From an uncultured bacterium (lineage in GTDB: Bacteria > Actinomycetota > Coriobacteriia > Coriobacteriales > Coriobacteriaceae), in the NCBI GenBank assembly GCA_905215445.1, contig CAJMPZ010000020.1, positions 1 through 34,292 on the forward strand: 34,292 nt of DNA, read 5' to 3'. The notes beneath the pieces were generated by a model. That model was not told where the DNA came from. It was given only the letters and a program-made list of their open reading frames with translations, and did not search any database. Both the position numbers and the translations under genes were made by a program. Below are positions 32,446 through 34,292 of this stretch, piece after piece (the first letter of the stretch is position 1; every line of letters starts with the position of its first letter).

Positions 32446-32506
32446 TGCGGTGAAATAGGGGCTGTTTAAGGCTACGGCCGGCAAAAACAGTTCCTATTTC
32501 ACCGCA
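32446..32506. repeat. Long palindrome after the second FHA copy
   Basis: TGCGGTGAAATAGG (32446-32459) and CCTATTTCACCGCA (32493-32506) are exact reverse complements. CTGTTT (32462-32467) and AAACAG (32485-32490) extend the stem inside after a small internal loop. It is likely a terminator-like or mobile palindromic element; no T-run follows. Confidence 0.65.
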
Positions 32507-32856
32507 GCTGCCATTTGGTCCCTCGGTGACGGAAGGATCAATTTTGCCCTTGATGGTCACCCAAGGTAAACCTTTACCGCCCGCCTATATTTGCCGAAAT
32601 TACACTTGACGGCGGGGTACAATAAACCCGCATGCGGATTTCCGTTGCGGGCGCTTCCCATCGCCGGGGCGTGCCCGGGAGCATCCGGCATGCGGCCTTT
32701 GCGGCGCTCGGTCATGTGCAAGACGGGTAGCTGGGCTTGTGGAGCGCGTGCAGCCCTCCTCGCCTCGGCATGCCTTCTCTCCACGCCATGTACCTGCTGC
32801 TGAGCCTGCCTGCCAGATGATTGGAAGCAACAGCGAAAATCCCATCACGCCAACAT

Positions 32857-32872
32857 CCCGGCGATCGCCGGG
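32857..32872. promoter_or_regulatory. Perfect 16-bp palindrome before the oxidoreductase gene
   Basis: CCCGGCGATCGCCGGG lies 32 nt before the start codon. It may be an operator or simply form a leader hairpin; no known regulator site is recognised. Confidence 0.3.
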
Positions 32873-32904
32873 GCCTGTATACCTATATGAGAGGAGAGGG
32901 GTAT

Positions 32905-34292
<1,388 letters not shown>

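Larger units (their letters stand above)
32044..32565 (+). repeat. Right copy of the island-flanking direct repeat
   Basis: The counterpart of 25368-25865. It holds the FHA 3' coding part and, after an intervening palindrome, a segment at 32522-32565 like that following the left copy (GGATCAATTTTGCCCTTGATGGTCA against GGACCATTTTGGCCCTTGGCGGTCA). Same orientation as the left copy, so recombination between them would delete the island. Confidence 0.7.
32428..32904. other. Leader region of the pyruvate:ferredoxin oxidoreductase gene, 477 nt
   Basis: It contains the palindrome at 32446-32506, a TACAAT at 32618-32623 that could be a -10 box (no good -35), and a perfect 16-bp palindrome CCCGGCGATCGCCGGG at 32857-32872. 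A strong ribosome site (GAGGAGAGGGG) precedes the ATG. I see no supported gene in it. Confidence 0.5.

Noticed and set aside
31747..32484. Minus-strand frame of 245 codons opposite the second FHA copy, with a similar one opposite the first
   Set aside because: Both are shadows of the homologous FHA coding sequence.
32591..32803. 70-codon plus-strand frame in the oxidoreductase leader
   Set aside because: No ribosome site or family resemblance; its Cys and Ala content looks like chance in GC-rich sequence.

Overview
The window looks like chromosome of a GC-rich anaerobic actinobacterium of the class Coriobacteriia, most likely Collinsella or a close relative. This is inferred from the whole picture: a PASTA kinase/phosphatase/FHA cell-wall signalling operon containing a fused FtsW-transpeptidase gene, a multi-membrane-span LuxR-type regulator of the kind common in this class, and a pyruvate:ferredoxin oxidoreductase. 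No sequence search was possible.

Layout. (1) 205-10364, minus strand: one operon for Ser/Thr phospho-signalling and wall synthesis, read as membrane-bound kinase, FhaA-like, FhaB-like, PP2C phosphatase, FtsW-PBP fusion, PknB with four PASTA repeats. It ends in a clear terminator at 122-150. (2) 10371-10801: an intergenic stretch with three 62-bp-period palindromic repeats. (3) 10802-16637, plus strand, visibly less GC-rich: a 711-residue regulator with two membrane blocks and two LuxR-type HTH domains, then a small secreted protein, two ABC permeases, an ABC ATPase and an anchored protein. It resembles a bacteriocin-like or peptide export/immunity module. (4) 16712-21823: housekeeping genes, namely a YcxB-like membrane protein, dnaX, a small membrane protein, ybaB/ebfC and recR. 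(5) 22069-25757, plus strand: a second phospho-signalling operon with an anchored Ser/Gly-rich protein, an atypical kinase and an FHA protein. (6) About 25760-32580: an AT-richer accessory island lying between two diverged copies of the 3' end of that FHA gene. It holds a decayed methyltransferase, an ABC exporter, an IS110-type transposase scrap and, on the minus strand, a radical-SAM/SPASM enzyme followed by two short Cys/Asp-patterned peptides and a 35-residue membrane peptide. (7) 32905-34292: the 5' part of pyruvate:ferredoxin oxidoreductase, running off the end.

The most interesting element is the minus-strand cluster at 29376-31504. It has the make-up of a RiPP pathway of the ranthipeptide (sulfur-to-carbon thioether) type. 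Both precursors share the leader start MKHIHP, and nearly every core cysteine is followed by an aspartate two to five residues on. The maturase has a CxxxCxxC radical-SAM motif and a full SPASM cysteine set (C-x12-G-x4-C ... C-x2-C-x5-C-x3-C ... C). The two precursors and the membrane peptide are small genes read directly from the sequence.
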